NCBI GenBank assembly: GCA_965207595.1
Contig: CBDBMW010000012.1
Coordinates: 2,356,001 to 2,420,000, forward strand
Reading direction: 5' to 3'
DNA from: JAGWAJ01 sp026707615
GTDB lineage: Bacteria; Acidobacteriota; Vicinamibacteria; Vicinamibacterales; UBA8438
Length of the DNA: 64,000 nt
The position numbers and the translations under genes are program-made. The notes below the pieces were generated by a model. That model saw nothing but the letters and a program-made list of their open reading frames with translations. It did no database searches and was not told where the DNA came from. Below are positions 1-9,188 of this stretch, one piece after another. Within the stretch, counting starts at the first letter, position 1. Every line of letters starts with the position of its first letter.

Positions 1-84
1 GATCGCCGGCGCCCGGCCGGGCGGCCCCGTACGCCCGCCCGGGCCGCGCCCCGGACCGTCGAGGGCGCATCCGCTCCCCGGTCG

Positions 85-1887
85 ATGGATCATCACCGCA
101 TCCGCAACTTCTCCATCATTGCGCACATCGATCACGGGAAGTCGACGCTGGCGGATCGATTTCTCGAGTGCACGGGCGCGTTGCGCCCGCGGGAGATGGA
201 GGAGCAGGTCCTCGACAGCATGGACCTGGAGCGCGAGCGCGGCATCACCATCAAGGCCCATGCGGTCCGCCTCTCCTACCGCGCCCGCGACGGCCACTCG
301 TACGTCCTGAACCTCATCGACACGCCCGGACACGTCGACTTCTCCTACGAGGTGACGCGCTCGCTCGCCGCCTGCGAGGGCGCCCTGCTCCTCGTCGATG
401 CCTCGCAGGGCGTGGAGGCCCAGACCGTCGCCAACGCCTACCTGGCCGTCGATCACGGTCTGGACGTCATTCCGGTCATCAACAAGATCGACCTTCCGGG
501 GGCGCGTCCCGACGACACCGCGCTGCAGATCGACGACCTGGTCGGCCTCGACGCGTCAGAGGCCCTGCTGGCGAGCGCCAAGGAGGGCTACGGCACGGAC
601 GACATCCTGGAGGCGATCGTGAGCCGGCTCCCGCCGCCGGCCGGCGACCCCGCCGCTCCGCTGAAGGCGCTGATCTTCGATTCGTGGTACGACGCGTACC
701 GCGGCGTCGTCATGCTGGTGCGCGTCGTCGACGGCGCGCTGCGGCCCCGGACCCGGATCCGGCTGATGGCGGCCCGCGAGGACTACGAGGTGGAGCAGGT
801 CGGCGTCTTCTCGCCGAAGCCCGAGCCGGTCGATCGGCTCGCGGTCGGCGAGGTCGGCTTCGTCATCGCGAACATCAAGAACATCGCCGACGCGCGCATC
901 GGCGACACCGTGACGGAGGCGTCCCGGGCTACCGCCGCTCCGTTCCCCGGCTTCCAGGAGATGAAGCCGATGGTGTTCGCGGGGCTCTACCCGGTCGAGG
1001 GGCACCGCTACCCCGAGCTCCGGGAGGCGCTCGAGCGGTTGCGCCTGAACGACGCCGCGTTCTACTTCGAGCCGGAGACGTCGGCCGCGCTCGGGTTCGG
1101 GTTCCGCTGCGGCTTCCTGGGCCTGCTGCACATGGAGATCGTGCAGGAGCGGCTCGAGCGCGAGTTCGACATCGACCTCGTGACGACCGCGCCCGGCGTT
1201 CTCTACCGGGTGACGACGACCGACGGCGAGGTCACGGAGATCGACAGCCCCGCCAAGATGCCCGACGCCGGCCGCATCGCGCGGCTGGAGGAGCCGGTGA
1301 TCACGGCCACCATCCTGACGCCGGCCGACCAGGTGGGCGCGATCCTGCAGCTCTGCCAGGAGAAGCGAGGGGTCCAGAAGGGCCTCGAGTATCACGCCTC
1401 GAACCGCGTGCTCGTCTCCTACGAGCTGCCCTTCAACGAGGTCGTGCTCGACTTCTACGACCGCCTGAAGACCATTTCGCGCGGCTACGCGTCGCTCGAC
1501 TATGATGTGACCGGCTACTGGGAGTCGCCGCTCGTCAAGCTCGACCTGCTGGTGAACGGCGAGCCGGTGGACGCGCTCTCGATCATCGTGCACCGCGAGT
1601 CGGCCGCGGCCCGCGGGCGCGCGCTGGCCGTCAAGATGCGCCAGCTCATCCCGCGCCAGATGTTCGAGGTCGCGATTCAGGCCGCCATCGGAAACCGCAT
1701 CATCGCCCGCGAGAGCGTCAAGGCGCTGCGCAAGAACGTGCTCGCCAAGTGCTACGGGGGCGACATCTCGCGCAAGCGCAAGTTGCTCGAGAAGCAGAAG
1801 GAAGGCAAGCGCCGCATGAAGCGGGTCGGCAGCGTCGACATTCCGCAGGAGGCGTTCCTCGCCGTCCTGAAGGTAGGCGACGACTGA
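85..1887 (+). CDS. lepA: Elongation factor 4 (ribosome back-translocating GTPase)
   Basis: A 600-residue translational GTPase, the usual LepA length. The G1 loop (AHIDHGKST, residues 13-21), G3 (DTPGH, 79-83) and G4 (NKID, 133-136) are all present. The C-terminus carries the basic LepA-specific tail (GGDISRKRKLLEKQKEGK region, near residues 555-575). It acts on the ribosome in the cytoplasm, back-translocating or remodelling stalled complexes. The start is the first ATG ahead of the IRNFSIIAHID block; no strong Shine-Dalgarno is visible. The gene is complete and 24 bp upstream of lepB, a lepA-lepB order common in bacteria, so the two are probably co-transcribed. Confidence 0.97.
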   Translation: MDHHRIRNFSIIAHIDHGKSTLADRFLECTGALRPREMEEQVLDSMDLERERGITIKAHAVRLSYRARDGHSYVLNLIDTPGHVDFSYEVTRSLAACEGALLLVDASQGVEAQTVANAYLAVDHGLDVIPVINKIDLPGARPDDTALQIDDLVGLDASEALLASAKEGYGTDDILEAIVSRLPPPAGDPAAPLKALIFDSWYDAYRGVVMLVRVVDGALRPRTRIRLMAAREDYEVEQVGVFSPKPEPVDRLAVGEVGFVIANIKNIADARIGDTVTEASRATAAPFPGFQEMKPMVFAGLYPVEGHRYPELREALERLRLNDAAFYFEPETSAALGFGFRCGFLGLLHMEIVQERLEREFDIDLVTTAPGVLYRVTTTDGEVTEIDSPAKMPDAGRIARLEEPVITATILTPADQVGAILQLCQEKRGVQKGLEYHASNRVLVSYELPFNEVVLDFYDRLKTISRGYASLDYDVTGYWESPLVKLDLLVNGEPVDALSIIVHRESAAARGRALAVKMRQLIPRQMFEVAIQAAIGNRIIARESVKALRKNVLAKCYGGDISRKRKLLEKQKEGKRRMKRVGSVDIPQEAFLAVLKVGDD

Positions 1888-1911
1888 CGAGCCCGGGCGC
1901 GCAGGTCAGCC

Positions 1912-2688
1912 ATGAAGCGACGCAGGAAGGGAGACCGCTCCGCGGCGCGCGGCCGAACGCCCGCGCCGGCGCCCGAGCCCGGGCCGAGGGTCGAGGCGGC
2001 GCCGCCCCGCAAGTCGACGACCCGCGAGTACGTCGAGTCGCTGGTGATCGCGGTCATCCTCGCCTTCTTCATTCGCACGTGGGTGGTGCAGGCCTTCAAG
2101 ATCCCGACCGGGTCCATGGAGCACAACCTGCTGATCGGGGATCACCTCCTGGTCAACAAGTTCGTCTTCAGCCCGTCGGAGTCCGGAGTCGAGCGCCTGC
2201 TGCTGCCGCACCGGGAAGTGGACCGGGGCGACATCGTCGTCTTGAAGTACCCCGAAGCTCCCGAGCGGGACTTCATCAAGCGCGTCGTCGGCCTGCCGGG
2301 CGAGTCGCTCGAGGTTCGCGACAAGACGGTCCTCATCGACGGCGCTCCCCTCGACGAGCCCTACCTGCCGGAGTGGATGACCCGTCTGACCCCGGGAGCC
2401 TACGCGGTCGACGGGCGCGACAACCACGGGCCGGTCGCGATCCCCCAGGGGCACTACTTCGTGATGGGCGACAACCGCGACAATTCGGAGGACAGCCGGT
2501 ACTGGGGAACGCTGCCGCACGACCACCTGAAGGGCAAGGCCGTGCTCGTCTACTGGTCCTACGACGCGGAGCGGCCGGAGCTCATGACCCAGACGGGCAT
2601 CGGCGCCACGGTCCGCCGCATGGCGTCCGTGGTCACGCACTTCTTCACCCGCACGCGCTGGAGCCGGATGTTCCGCCCCGTCGGGTGA
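1912..2688 (+). CDS. lepB: Signal peptidase I
   Basis: A 258-residue membrane serine protease that removes Sec and Tat leader peptides. It has a basic, proline-rich N-terminus, one membrane segment at about residues 41-62, the catalytic serine in PTGSMEHN (Ser68), the catalytic lysine in RDFIKRVVGLPGE (Lys123) and the conserved MGDNRDNSEDSRYWG box near residue 185. The family usually has PSGSM at the serine; threonine here is a mild variant. It follows lepA by 24 bp on the same strand. Many neighbouring genes encode exported proteins that would be its substrates. Confidence 0.95.
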   Translation: MKRRRKGDRSAARGRTPAPAPEPGPRVEAAPPRKSTTREYVESLVIAVILAFFIRTWVVQAFKIPTGSMEHNLLIGDHLLVNKFVFSPSESGVERLLLPHREVDRGDIVVLKYPEAPERDFIKRVVGLPGESLEVRDKTVLIDGAPLDEPYLPEWMTRLTPGAYAVDGRDNHGPVAIPQGHYFVMGDNRDNSEDSRYWGTLPHDHLKGKAVLVYWSYDAERPELMTQTGIGATVRRMASVVTHFFTRTRWSRMFRPVG

Positions 2689-2730
2689 GGCAGGCCGGCG
2701 TCCCGGAGGACGCGGCTCTCCCCGAGGGAC

Positions 2731-2826
2731 GCGGCACGGCGCCCGCGGCCGCCCCGAAGGCTGCGGCACGGCGCCCGCGGCCGCCCCGAGGGACGCGGCA
2801 CGGCGCCCGCGGCCGCCCCGAAGGCT
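2731..2826. repeat. Three tandem 32-bp GC-rich repeats
   Basis: Three consecutive 32-bp units (2731-2762, 2763-2794, 2795-2826) share the first 27 bases, including a GCGGCCGC palindrome, and differ only in the last five (AGGCT, GGGAC, AGGCT). They lie between the convergent stops of lepB and the ankyrin gene. There are no spacers between units, so this is not CRISPR-like. It could act as a structured transcript end or be simple slippage expansion. Confidence 0.85.
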
Positions 2827-2845
2827 GCAGGCGCCGCTGTGGTAC

Positions 2846-4468
2846 TCAGTTGTCGGTCGTCGCGGGAACGTCCCGCAGGCGCTCCTGGACCGTACCCGGG
2901 ATCCCGAGCCGGGTGTTCGCGCCGAGCTCGGCGAGCAGCTCGGCCGTCTCCGGCCAGCTCTGGAACTGGAACGACTGCTTGGACCCCTCGGCCATGCGGT
3001 ACGCCGTCCGGCCCCGGAAGTCCCGGGCGTCGATGTCCGCCCCGTGGGCGACGAGGTACTCGATGACCTCGTTCATCCCGCGGAAGGCGGCGCCGTGCAG
3101 GGCGGTGAAGTTCGCTTCGTTGGTCGCGTTGATGTCGGCCCCGGCCTCGTGGAGCACGCGAACCGCCTCCTCGGAGCTCATCGCGCGGACGCCGCGCGGC
3201 TGCCGCGGCGTGTAGGTGGCCGGTCCGAGCCCCGCCGCCGCCATGAACGGCGTCGTCCCGTCGACCGTGGTCAGGTGCTGGTCGGCACCCGCCTCGAGCA
3301 GGATCCGGAGCACGTCCGCACTGCTCGACGTGAAGCTCGGCATCACGGCGAAGACGTGCGACTGCCCGCCGGTGCCGTTCAGGTCGTAGGCCGCCACCCA
3401 GAGCGGCGTCGCGCCCCGCAGGTCGCCGGTGCCGCAGGCGAACGGCTCGAAGGCGCCCTTCTTCGGGTAGCCGATGTAGCTCATGACCATTGCCGACGCC
3501 GTGATGCGGCCGTTCGGGTCCGCGCCCGCGTCGAGCAGCGCCTGCACGAGCGCCGGACGCTGGGCCGGGCTCAGGCGTCGCGCCCCGAGCCCCGCGTACA
3601 GCCCGCCCCGGCCGTGCCGGCGGTACCAGTCCTCGAGCCACATGCTGACGTTGCCGGCGGCCGCGTGCAGGGCCGGAATGCCGTTGATGGTGGAGTTCGG
3701 GTCGGCGCCCTGCTCCAGCAGGAATCGGGAGAACGCGTCCTGCGCGCTCGTGATCGCGAACGGGAGGGCGTGGGTGCCGTCCGCGCTCGGCTCGTTGACG
3801 TCCACGCCGGCCGCGAGGAGCGCCTCGGCGGTGGCGATGTCGCCGTTCCGGGCCGCGAACATGAGCGGCGTGAAGCCCTTCACGGTCGAGAGGTGCGGGT
3901 CGGCGCCTGCCCCGAGCAGGAGGTGCACGATCTCCGGGTGAGGCTCGGACACGGCCCACATGAGGGCGCTGCTGCGCGTCTCGCCGGTGACGGCGTTGAC
4001 GTCGGCCCCGTGCCCGACGAGCAGGCGCACGACTTCCGTGCTGCCGGTCCGGGCGGCGGTCATCAGCGGGGTGAGGCCGCTGGCCTGCGACGCGTTCACG
4101 TTGGCGCCGGCCTCCACGAGGCGGCGTACCATCGGGAGGCTGGCGTTCTCGGCCGCCCGCTCCAGCGGGGTCACCCCGTGGTCGTCGGCGGCGTTGACGT
4201 TCGCGCCCGCGGCGAGCAGGCGATCGGCCGACTCGAGGTCGTCCCAGTGGGCGGCCCAGAGCAGGGCCGTGGCGCCGTCCGCGCGGGCCGCGTTCGCGTC
4301 GACCCCTTCCTCAAGGAGTCGGCGAACCTCGGCGGAGTCCTGCTCCGCCGCCGCGGTCACGAGCCGCAGATCCTGCGCCTGGGCCGCGGTCGCGTCGGCC
4401 ACCGCGGCGACGACGATCCAGGCCGCGAGCCACGTGGCGGGACCACAACGTCTGATTGTCACCAGCAT
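2846..4468 (-). CDS. Exported ankyrin-repeat protein
   Basis: A 540-residue protein starting MLVTIRRCGPATWLAAW, with a hydrophobic leader ending at an ATAAQAQ cleavage-like site near residue 32. From about residue 35 to the end it is made of ankyrin repeats (GATALLWAAHWDD, GVTPLERAAENAS, GLTPLMTAARTGS and many more), so it is probably a periplasmic protein-binding scaffold. The open frame extends 134 codons further upstream, but that part is low-complexity and the leader marks the likely start. It is divergent from the first DUF1592 gene. A second exported ankyrin protein at 18449-20053 has the same architecture, including a GTTPxMxAAGxG segment before the final repeats, and also sits beside a DUF1592/DUF1552 pair. 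Confidence 0.88.
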   Translation of the reverse strand: MLVTIRRCGPATWLAAWIVVAAVADATAAQAQDLRLVTAAAEQDSAEVRRLLEEGVDANAARADGATALLWAAHWDDLESADRLLAAGANVNAADDHGVTPLERAAENASLPMVRRLVEAGANVNASQASGLTPLMTAARTGSTEVVRLLVGHGADVNAVTGETRSSALMWAVSEPHPEIVHLLLGAGADPHLSTVKGFTPLMFAARNGDIATAEALLAAGVDVNEPSADGTHALPFAITSAQDAFSRFLLEQGADPNSTINGIPALHAAAGNVSMWLEDWYRRHGRGGLYAGLGARRLSPAQRPALVQALLDAGADPNGRITASAMVMSYIGYPKKGAFEPFACGTGDLRGATPLWVAAYDLNGTGGQSHVFAVMPSFTSSSADVLRILLEAGADQHLTTVDGTTPFMAAAGLGPATYTPRQPRGVRAMSSEEAVRVLHEAGADINATNEANFTALHGAAFRGMNEVIEYLVAHGADIDARDFRGRTAYRMAEGSKQSFQFQSWPETAELLAELGANTRLGIPGTVQERLRDVPATTDN

Positions 4469-4868
4469 GGCCCCAACTATATGCAAGAGGCGGCGCCGCC
4501 GTCTACCGGCGGGCCGGCTCCGCCCGGGCGGCGTCCCGGCGAGCCGCGCGGGCCGCGGAGGGAGGGACTCGGCGGGGCTCCGCACGCGCGGGCGCTCCTC
4601 CGCCAACCACGCGACGCGCGTCCACCATGCGGCGGGCTCCGCACGCGCGGGCGTTCCTCCGCCCCGGCGGCCCGGAGGCCGATCCGGAAACCCTCGCCGG
4701 GGACGGCGCGAACCCCTCGGGTCCGCGGGGTGCCGGGCGGAGCGTTCCGGCGGCGATTCGCGGGCTCCATCTTTTCGGGTATCCGGGCGCGCGTCCAGGG
4801 GTATACTGTGGGGCTCAGAACACAGGCTGCCATCGTTCCGGCCGCCGCGTGCTCCAGGAGCTGGGACC
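4469..4868. other. 400-bp divergent intergenic region with a direct repeat
   Basis: This spacer separates the divergent ankyrin and DUF1592 genes. A 29-bp sequence beginning GGCTCCGCACGCGCGGGCG occurs at 4576-4604 and again at 4635-4663 with one difference. A TATACT hexamer at 4802-4807 could be the -10 of the rightward transcript, 61 bp before the ATG at 4869, although no good -35 is seen. The long open frames crossing this region in other phases have no recognisable protein content. Confidence 0.5.
4476..4481 (-). promoter_or_regulatory. Possible -10 element for a leaderless ankyrin transcript
   Basis: On the minus strand TATAGT (5 of 6 matches to TATAAT) lies seven bases before the ATG at 4468, so transcription would begin at or next to the start codon. 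No Shine-Dalgarno is visible and the -35 region (AGACGG) is poor. Seen in sequence; its function is inferred. Confidence 0.35.
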
Positions 4869-7313
4869 ATGTCGAGAAAGCTGATCGCGCATCTCGTCGC
4901 GCCGGTCGCGATTGCCGCGGTGGGCCTCGCCCTGCCGTCGATCGGGGCCGGAACCGCCGTTGCGGAAGCGGCGCAGGCGGCGCAAGCCGCGGAGGCACAG
5001 CCGGCCCCGTCGCGGGCGATCCTCGATCGCTACTGCGTCACCTGCCACAACGAGCGGCTGTTGACCGGCGGCCTCTCCCTCGTCGACGTCGACCTCGGCG
5101 ACATCCACGGCAACGCGGAGGTCCTCGAGAAGGTCGTCCACAAGCTGCGCAGCGGCCAGATGCCGCCCGAGGGGCGGCCGCGGCCGGACGCGGAGACCAT
5201 CGACGCCTTCGCCGGCGCCCTCGAGACGGAGCTCGACCGCGCGGCCGCCGAGGATCCCAACCCCGGCCGGGTGGCGTCTCGAAGGCTGAACCGCGTCGAG
5301 TACGTCAACGCCATCTACGATCTGCTGGCCCTCGAGGTCGACGGCGAGACGCTGCTGCCGAGCGACATGGCCGGCTTCGGCTTCGACAACAACGCCGACG
5401 TGCTGTCGATCACGCCCGCCCTGATGTCCCGCTACATCGCGGCCGCGACCAAGATCAGCCGCGCCGCGATCGGCAGCCCCGACAACCGGCCGGTCATGCA
5501 GGTGTACAAGGTCGGCTACGACCGCCGGGACGCCCGGGCCGGCGAGGACGTGCCGTTCGCCACCCACGGCGGCCTGGCCGTCCGGCACAACTTTCCCCTC
5601 GACGGCGACTACACCTTCGCCATTCGCCTGAAGCGCAACGAGACGATCGAGACCATCGACGGGATCGGCGAGGACGCGCACCAGATCGAGGTGCGCGTGG
5701 ATCACGCCCTGATCAAGCGTTTCGACATCGGCGGCGAGTATCCGGGACCCGATCCCGGCCAGTTGATCGCCGTGCCGGAGGACGACGTCGAGGGCCAGCG
5801 GCTCCACGAGTACCGCATGACCGCCGACCACGCGCTGGAGATCACGGTCCCGCTCGACGCCGGAACGCGCCTCGTGTCGGTGGCGTTCACGGACTCGGCT
5901 CCGTCCCCGAGCGTGTCGACCGACATGCCCGGGATCGACACGGTGTTCATCTCGGGACCGTTCAACGGCCGGGTGCCCGCGTCGACCCCGATGCGCGACC
6001 GGATCTTCGTCTGCCGGCCGGACGCTGCGACCACCGCCGCCGAGGAAGACTGCGCGCGCGAGATCATCGGCACGCTGGCCCGGCGCGCGTACCGCCGCCC
6101 GGTTGCCGCGACCGACGTCGATCCGCTGATGGTGGTCTACCGCGAGGGACGGGCGGACCGCGACTTCGAGTCGGGGGTCGAGCGCGCGCTGGAGGCGCTG
6201 CTCGCCATGCCGAACTTCCTGTTCCGCCTCGAGCGGCAGCCGGTCGACACGAGCCCCGGCGACATCTACGAGCTGACGGACCTCGAGCTCGCCTCGCGCC
6301 TGTCGTTCTTCCTGTGGAAGAGCATTCCGGACGACGAGCTGATCGACGTCGCCGCGGCCGGCGAGCTGACCGATCCGGAGACGCTTCGGGCCCAGGTGCG
6401 GCGCATGCTCGCGGATGCGCGCGCGACCCGCTTCATGGACGACTTCGTCGGGCAGTGGCTCCAGGTCCGCAACATCCACTCGCAGGACCCGGACGGCGCG
6501 CTCTTCGCGGGGTTCAACGACTCGCTCCGCAACGCGATGGTGCAGGAGACGGAGCTGTTCTTCCGGAGTCAGGTGCGGGCGGACCAGCCGATCCCCGAGC
6601 TCCTCGTGGCCGACTACACGTTCCTCAACGAGGACCTGGCCCGGCACTACGGCATCGACGACATCTACGGCAGCCGATTCCGGCGCGTGACCTGGGAGGA
6701 CGATCGGCGCCACGGCCTGCTCGGGCACGCGAGCCTCCTGACGGTGACCTCGTACGCCAACCGGACGTCGGTCGTCCTGCGGGGCCTGTGGGTGCTCGAG
6801 AACCTGCTGGGCGCGCCTCCGCCCCCGCCGCCGCCCAACGTTCCGCCGCTCGCGGAGAACGACCGGGCGAATCCGACGTCGCTGCGCGAGCGGATGGAGC
6901 AGCACCGGGCCAGCCCGGTCTGCGCGAGCTGCCACCGCAGGATGGACCCGCTCGGCTTCGCCATGGAGAACTTCGACGCCATCGGCCGCTGGCGCGAGAC
7001 CGACGGGGGGGCCGAGATCAACTCGACCATCACGCTCTCCGGGAAGACCATCGACAGCCCGCGGGCGCTGCGCGAGGCGCTGCTGGTCGAGGGCCACAAC
7101 GAGTTCATCCGGACCGTCACGGAGAAGCTGCTGACCTACGCGCTCGGGAGGGGCGTCGGCTACTACGACGCGCCGACGATTCGGCGGATCGTGCACGACA
7201 TCGAGGATGACGACTACCGGTGGTCGGCGCTCGTGCAGGCGGTGGTGGAGAGCCAGCAGTTCCGGATGCGGCGGGCGCCGCTGACCGACGAGCTGGTCGC
7301 GAACCAACAGTAG
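4869..7313 (+). CDS. DUF1592/DUF1588-type secreted c-haem protein (first copy)
   Basis: An 814-residue exported protein with a leader at about residues 1-33. It has an N-terminal haem motif CVTCH (residues 56-60) of the Planctomycete-type cytochrome c domain, then the DUF1587, DUF1595, DUF1592, DUF1588 and DUF1585 blocks in the usual order. A second CASCH motif (685-689) lies in the DUF1588 segment MDPLGFAMENFD. The family is common in Planctomycetes and Acidobacteriota and is presumed to act in periplasmic electron transfer or oxidation; its substrate is unknown. The start was chosen for the leader peptide. It is followed by its usual DUF1552 partner and then a cytochrome c. Confidence 0.9.
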   Translation: MSRKLIAHLVAPVAIAAVGLALPSIGAGTAVAEAAQAAQAAEAQPAPSRAILDRYCVTCHNERLLTGGLSLVDVDLGDIHGNAEVLEKVVHKLRSGQMPPEGRPRPDAETIDAFAGALETELDRAAAEDPNPGRVASRRLNRVEYVNAIYDLLALEVDGETLLPSDMAGFGFDNNADVLSITPALMSRYIAAATKISRAAIGSPDNRPVMQVYKVGYDRRDARAGEDVPFATHGGLAVRHNFPLDGDYTFAIRLKRNETIETIDGIGEDAHQIEVRVDHALIKRFDIGGEYPGPDPGQLIAVPEDDVEGQRLHEYRMTADHALEITVPLDAGTRLVSVAFTDSAPSPSVSTDMPGIDTVFISGPFNGRVPASTPMRDRIFVCRPDAATTAAEEDCAREIIGTLARRAYRRPVAATDVDPLMVVYREGRADRDFESGVERALEALLAMPNFLFRLERQPVDTSPGDIYELTDLELASRLSFFLWKSIPDDELIDVAAAGELTDPETLRAQVRRMLADARATRFMDDFVGQWLQVRNIHSQDPDGALFAGFNDSLRNAMVQETELFFRSQVRADQPIPELLVADYTFLNEDLARHYGIDDIYGSRFRRVTWEDDRRHGLLGHASLLTVTSYANRTSVVLRGLWVLENLLGAPPPPPPPNVPPLAENDRANPTSLRERMEQHRASPVCASCHRRMDPLGFAMENFDAIGRWRETDGGAEINSTITLSGKTIDSPRALREALLVEGHNEFIRTVTEKLLTYALGRGVGYYDAPTIRRIVHDIEDDDYRWSALVQAVVESQQFRMRRAPLTDELVANQQ

Positions 7314-7360
7314 TACGGTTGTAATCTCACGCGGAACGAATGCTGAAGAGGAGTACAGGG

Positions 7361-8716
7361 ATGTTCATCACCAAGATGTCTCTGCCGCGCCGGACCGTGC
7401 TGCGCGGACTCGGCGCCACGATCGCGCTGCCCCTGCTGGACGGCATGGTGCCGGCGCTGACCGCAATCAGCCGCACCGCCGCGGCGCCCATCCGCCGCTT
7501 CGGGGTGTTCTACGTCCCGAACGGCATGTCGATGCCGTACTGGTTCCCCAAGCAGGAGCAGGCCCTCAAGGCCGGAGAGCTCCCGCCCACCCTGCAGTCG
7601 CTCGACAAGCACCGGGAGAAGGTGCTGCTGATCGGCGGCCTCGACGACGAGCCGGCGAACCTCGTGAAGGGCGGCGGCGACCACGCCCGCTCGGCGGGGA
7701 CCTTCCTGACCGGCGTGCCGTTCAAGATCACCAACGGCGCCGACGTGTACGCCGCGGTGTCGGTGGACCAGGTGGCGGCGCGCGAGCTGTCGAAGGAGAC
7801 GCAGATCGCCTCGCTCGAGCTCGGCATCGAGTCGAACGCGATGGTGGGCAACTGCGACGGCGGCGCGAGCTGCGCCTACACGAACACGATCGCCTGGCGC
7901 ACGCCGACGACGCCGCTTCCGATCGAGAACGACCCGCGCGCCGTCTTCGAGCAGCTCTTCGGCACCACCGGCAGCACGGATCCCGAGGCGCGCCGCGCCC
8001 GGATGCAGCGCGACCGGAGCATCCTCGATGCGGTCGGCGACGAGCTGAAGGGGCTGGTCAGCCTGATCGGGCCGGGCGACAAGGTGAAGCTGGACGAGTA
8101 TCTCGACTCGCTCCGCGACATCGAGCGCCGCATCACGATGGCCGAGGAGCAGAGCGCGCGCGAGCTGCCGGTCGTCGATCAGCCGGTGGGCATGCCCAAC
8201 GACTACGCCGAGCACGCCATGATAATGATGGACCTGCTGGCGCTGGCGTACCAGACCGACCTGACGCGCATCAGCACCTTCATGCTGGCGCGCGAGGTGA
8301 GCGGGCGCGCCTACCCCGAGATCGGCGTTCCCGACTCGCACCACCCGCTGTCGCACCACCAGGACGAGCCGGCCAAGCTGGAGCGGCTGCACAAGATCAA
8401 CGAGTACCACTTCCGGCAGTTCGCGTATCTCGTGGACAAGCTGGCGAACCTGCCCGAGGGCGACGGCTCGATGCTCGACTCGACCCTGTTCCTCTACGGG
8501 ACCGGGATCAGCGACAGCAACACCCACTTCCACGACGACCTGCCGATCGCGCTGGTCGGCGGCAAGGCGGCGGGCATTCAGGGCGGCCGCTACATCCGCT
8601 ACCCGCAGGACACGCCGCTCTCCAACCTGCACGTCACCATCCTGGAGAAGCTCGGCGTTCCGGTCGAGTCGCTCGGCGACAGCACCGGCAAGCTTCCCCG
8701 CCTCACGGGTGTCTAG
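7361..8716 (+). CDS. DUF1552 protein, partner of the DUF1592 protein (first copy)
   Basis: A 451-residue protein whose N-terminus (SLPRRTVLRGLGATIALPLLDG) is a Tat-type leader. The body has DUF1552 family landmarks, including DHARSAGTFLTG, SVDQVAA, LSHHQDEPAK and a C-terminal GDSTGKLPRL block. The ATG at 7361 is preferred over 7340 because GAGGAG lies 6-8 bases upstream. DUF1552 proteins resemble alkaline-phosphatase/sulfatase-fold proteins in layout, but the function is not established. It lies 47 bp after the DUF1592 gene and 1 bp before a cytochrome c gene, so the three probably form an operon. Confidence 0.88.
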   Translation: MFITKMSLPRRTVLRGLGATIALPLLDGMVPALTAISRTAAAPIRRFGVFYVPNGMSMPYWFPKQEQALKAGELPPTLQSLDKHREKVLLIGGLDDEPANLVKGGGDHARSAGTFLTGVPFKITNGADVYAAVSVDQVAARELSKETQIASLELGIESNAMVGNCDGGASCAYTNTIAWRTPTTPLPIENDPRAVFEQLFGTTGSTDPEARRARMQRDRSILDAVGDELKGLVSLIGPGDKVKLDEYLDSLRDIERRITMAEEQSARELPVVDQPVGMPNDYAEHAMIMMDLLALAYQTDLTRISTFMLAREVSGRAYPEIGVPDSHHPLSHHQDEPAKLERLHKINEYHFRQFAYLVDKLANLPEGDGSMLDSTLFLYGTGISDSNTHFHDDLPIALVGGKAAGIQGGRYIRYPQDTPLSNLHVTILEKLGVPVESLGDSTGKLPRLTGV

Positions 8717-8717
8717 G

Positions 8718-9188
8718 ATGTGCAGGCCGGCGCTGGCGTTTCTCTCGGCGGCGGCGATCGCCACGACCGTGGCGGTCGTCGCCGTCTCGTCTGCGCGCGC
8801 GCAGACCGAGTACCCCATCTTCACGCACGACCACTTCGAGGGCATGATGAAGACCCTCGGCCCGAACCTCGCGGGGGTGAACGCGTCGCTGGCGGACGAC
8901 GACTACGACACCGCCAAGGCGCGGCTCGTCCTGGTCCGGCAGCAGCTCGCGACCACCATCACCTTCTGGCGCGACCGTGAGCGCGACGACGCCATCGGCT
9001 TCCTCCGCGCTGCCATCGGCCAGGTCGACGCCCTCGACGACGCCCTCTCGGAGGAGACGGTCGATCCGGCTGCGGTCCTGGCCGTGGCAGCGGAGATCGG
9101 GGCCGCGTGCGAGACCTGCCACTCCGTCTACCGCGAGCAGGATCCCGCCACCGGGGAGTACCGCCTGAAGCCCGGCTCCGTCGACTAG
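8718..9188 (+). CDS. Class II-like periplasmic cytochrome c
   Basis: A 156-residue protein with a signal peptide ending ARAQ near residue 29 and a single C-terminal haem motif CETCH followed by SVYREQD. That position is typical of the four-helix cytochrome c' (class II) family. It would carry electrons in the periplasm. The ATG at 8718 follows the DUF1552 stop by one base; an in-frame GTG at 8709 would overlap that stop by 8 bases. This placement suggests that it accepts electrons from the DUF1592/DUF1552 pair (inference). Confidence 0.82.
   Translation: MCRPALAFLSAAAIATTVAVVAVSSARAQTEYPIFTHDHFEGMMKTLGPNLAGVNASLADDDYDTAKARLVLVRQQLATTITFWRDRERDDAIGFLRAAIGQVDALDDALSEETVDPAAVLAVAAEIGAACETCHSVYREQDPATGEYRLKPGSVD

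Noticed and set aside
2731..2826. CRISPR array
   Set aside because: The 32-bp units are directly adjacent with no spacers and there are no cas genes.
3044..7210. Very long open frame (about 1388 codons) overlapping the ankyrin and DUF1592 genes in another phase
   Set aside because: Arg/Pro/Gly-rich shadow frame caused by high GC; the real genes on this stretch have clear domains, leaders and starts.
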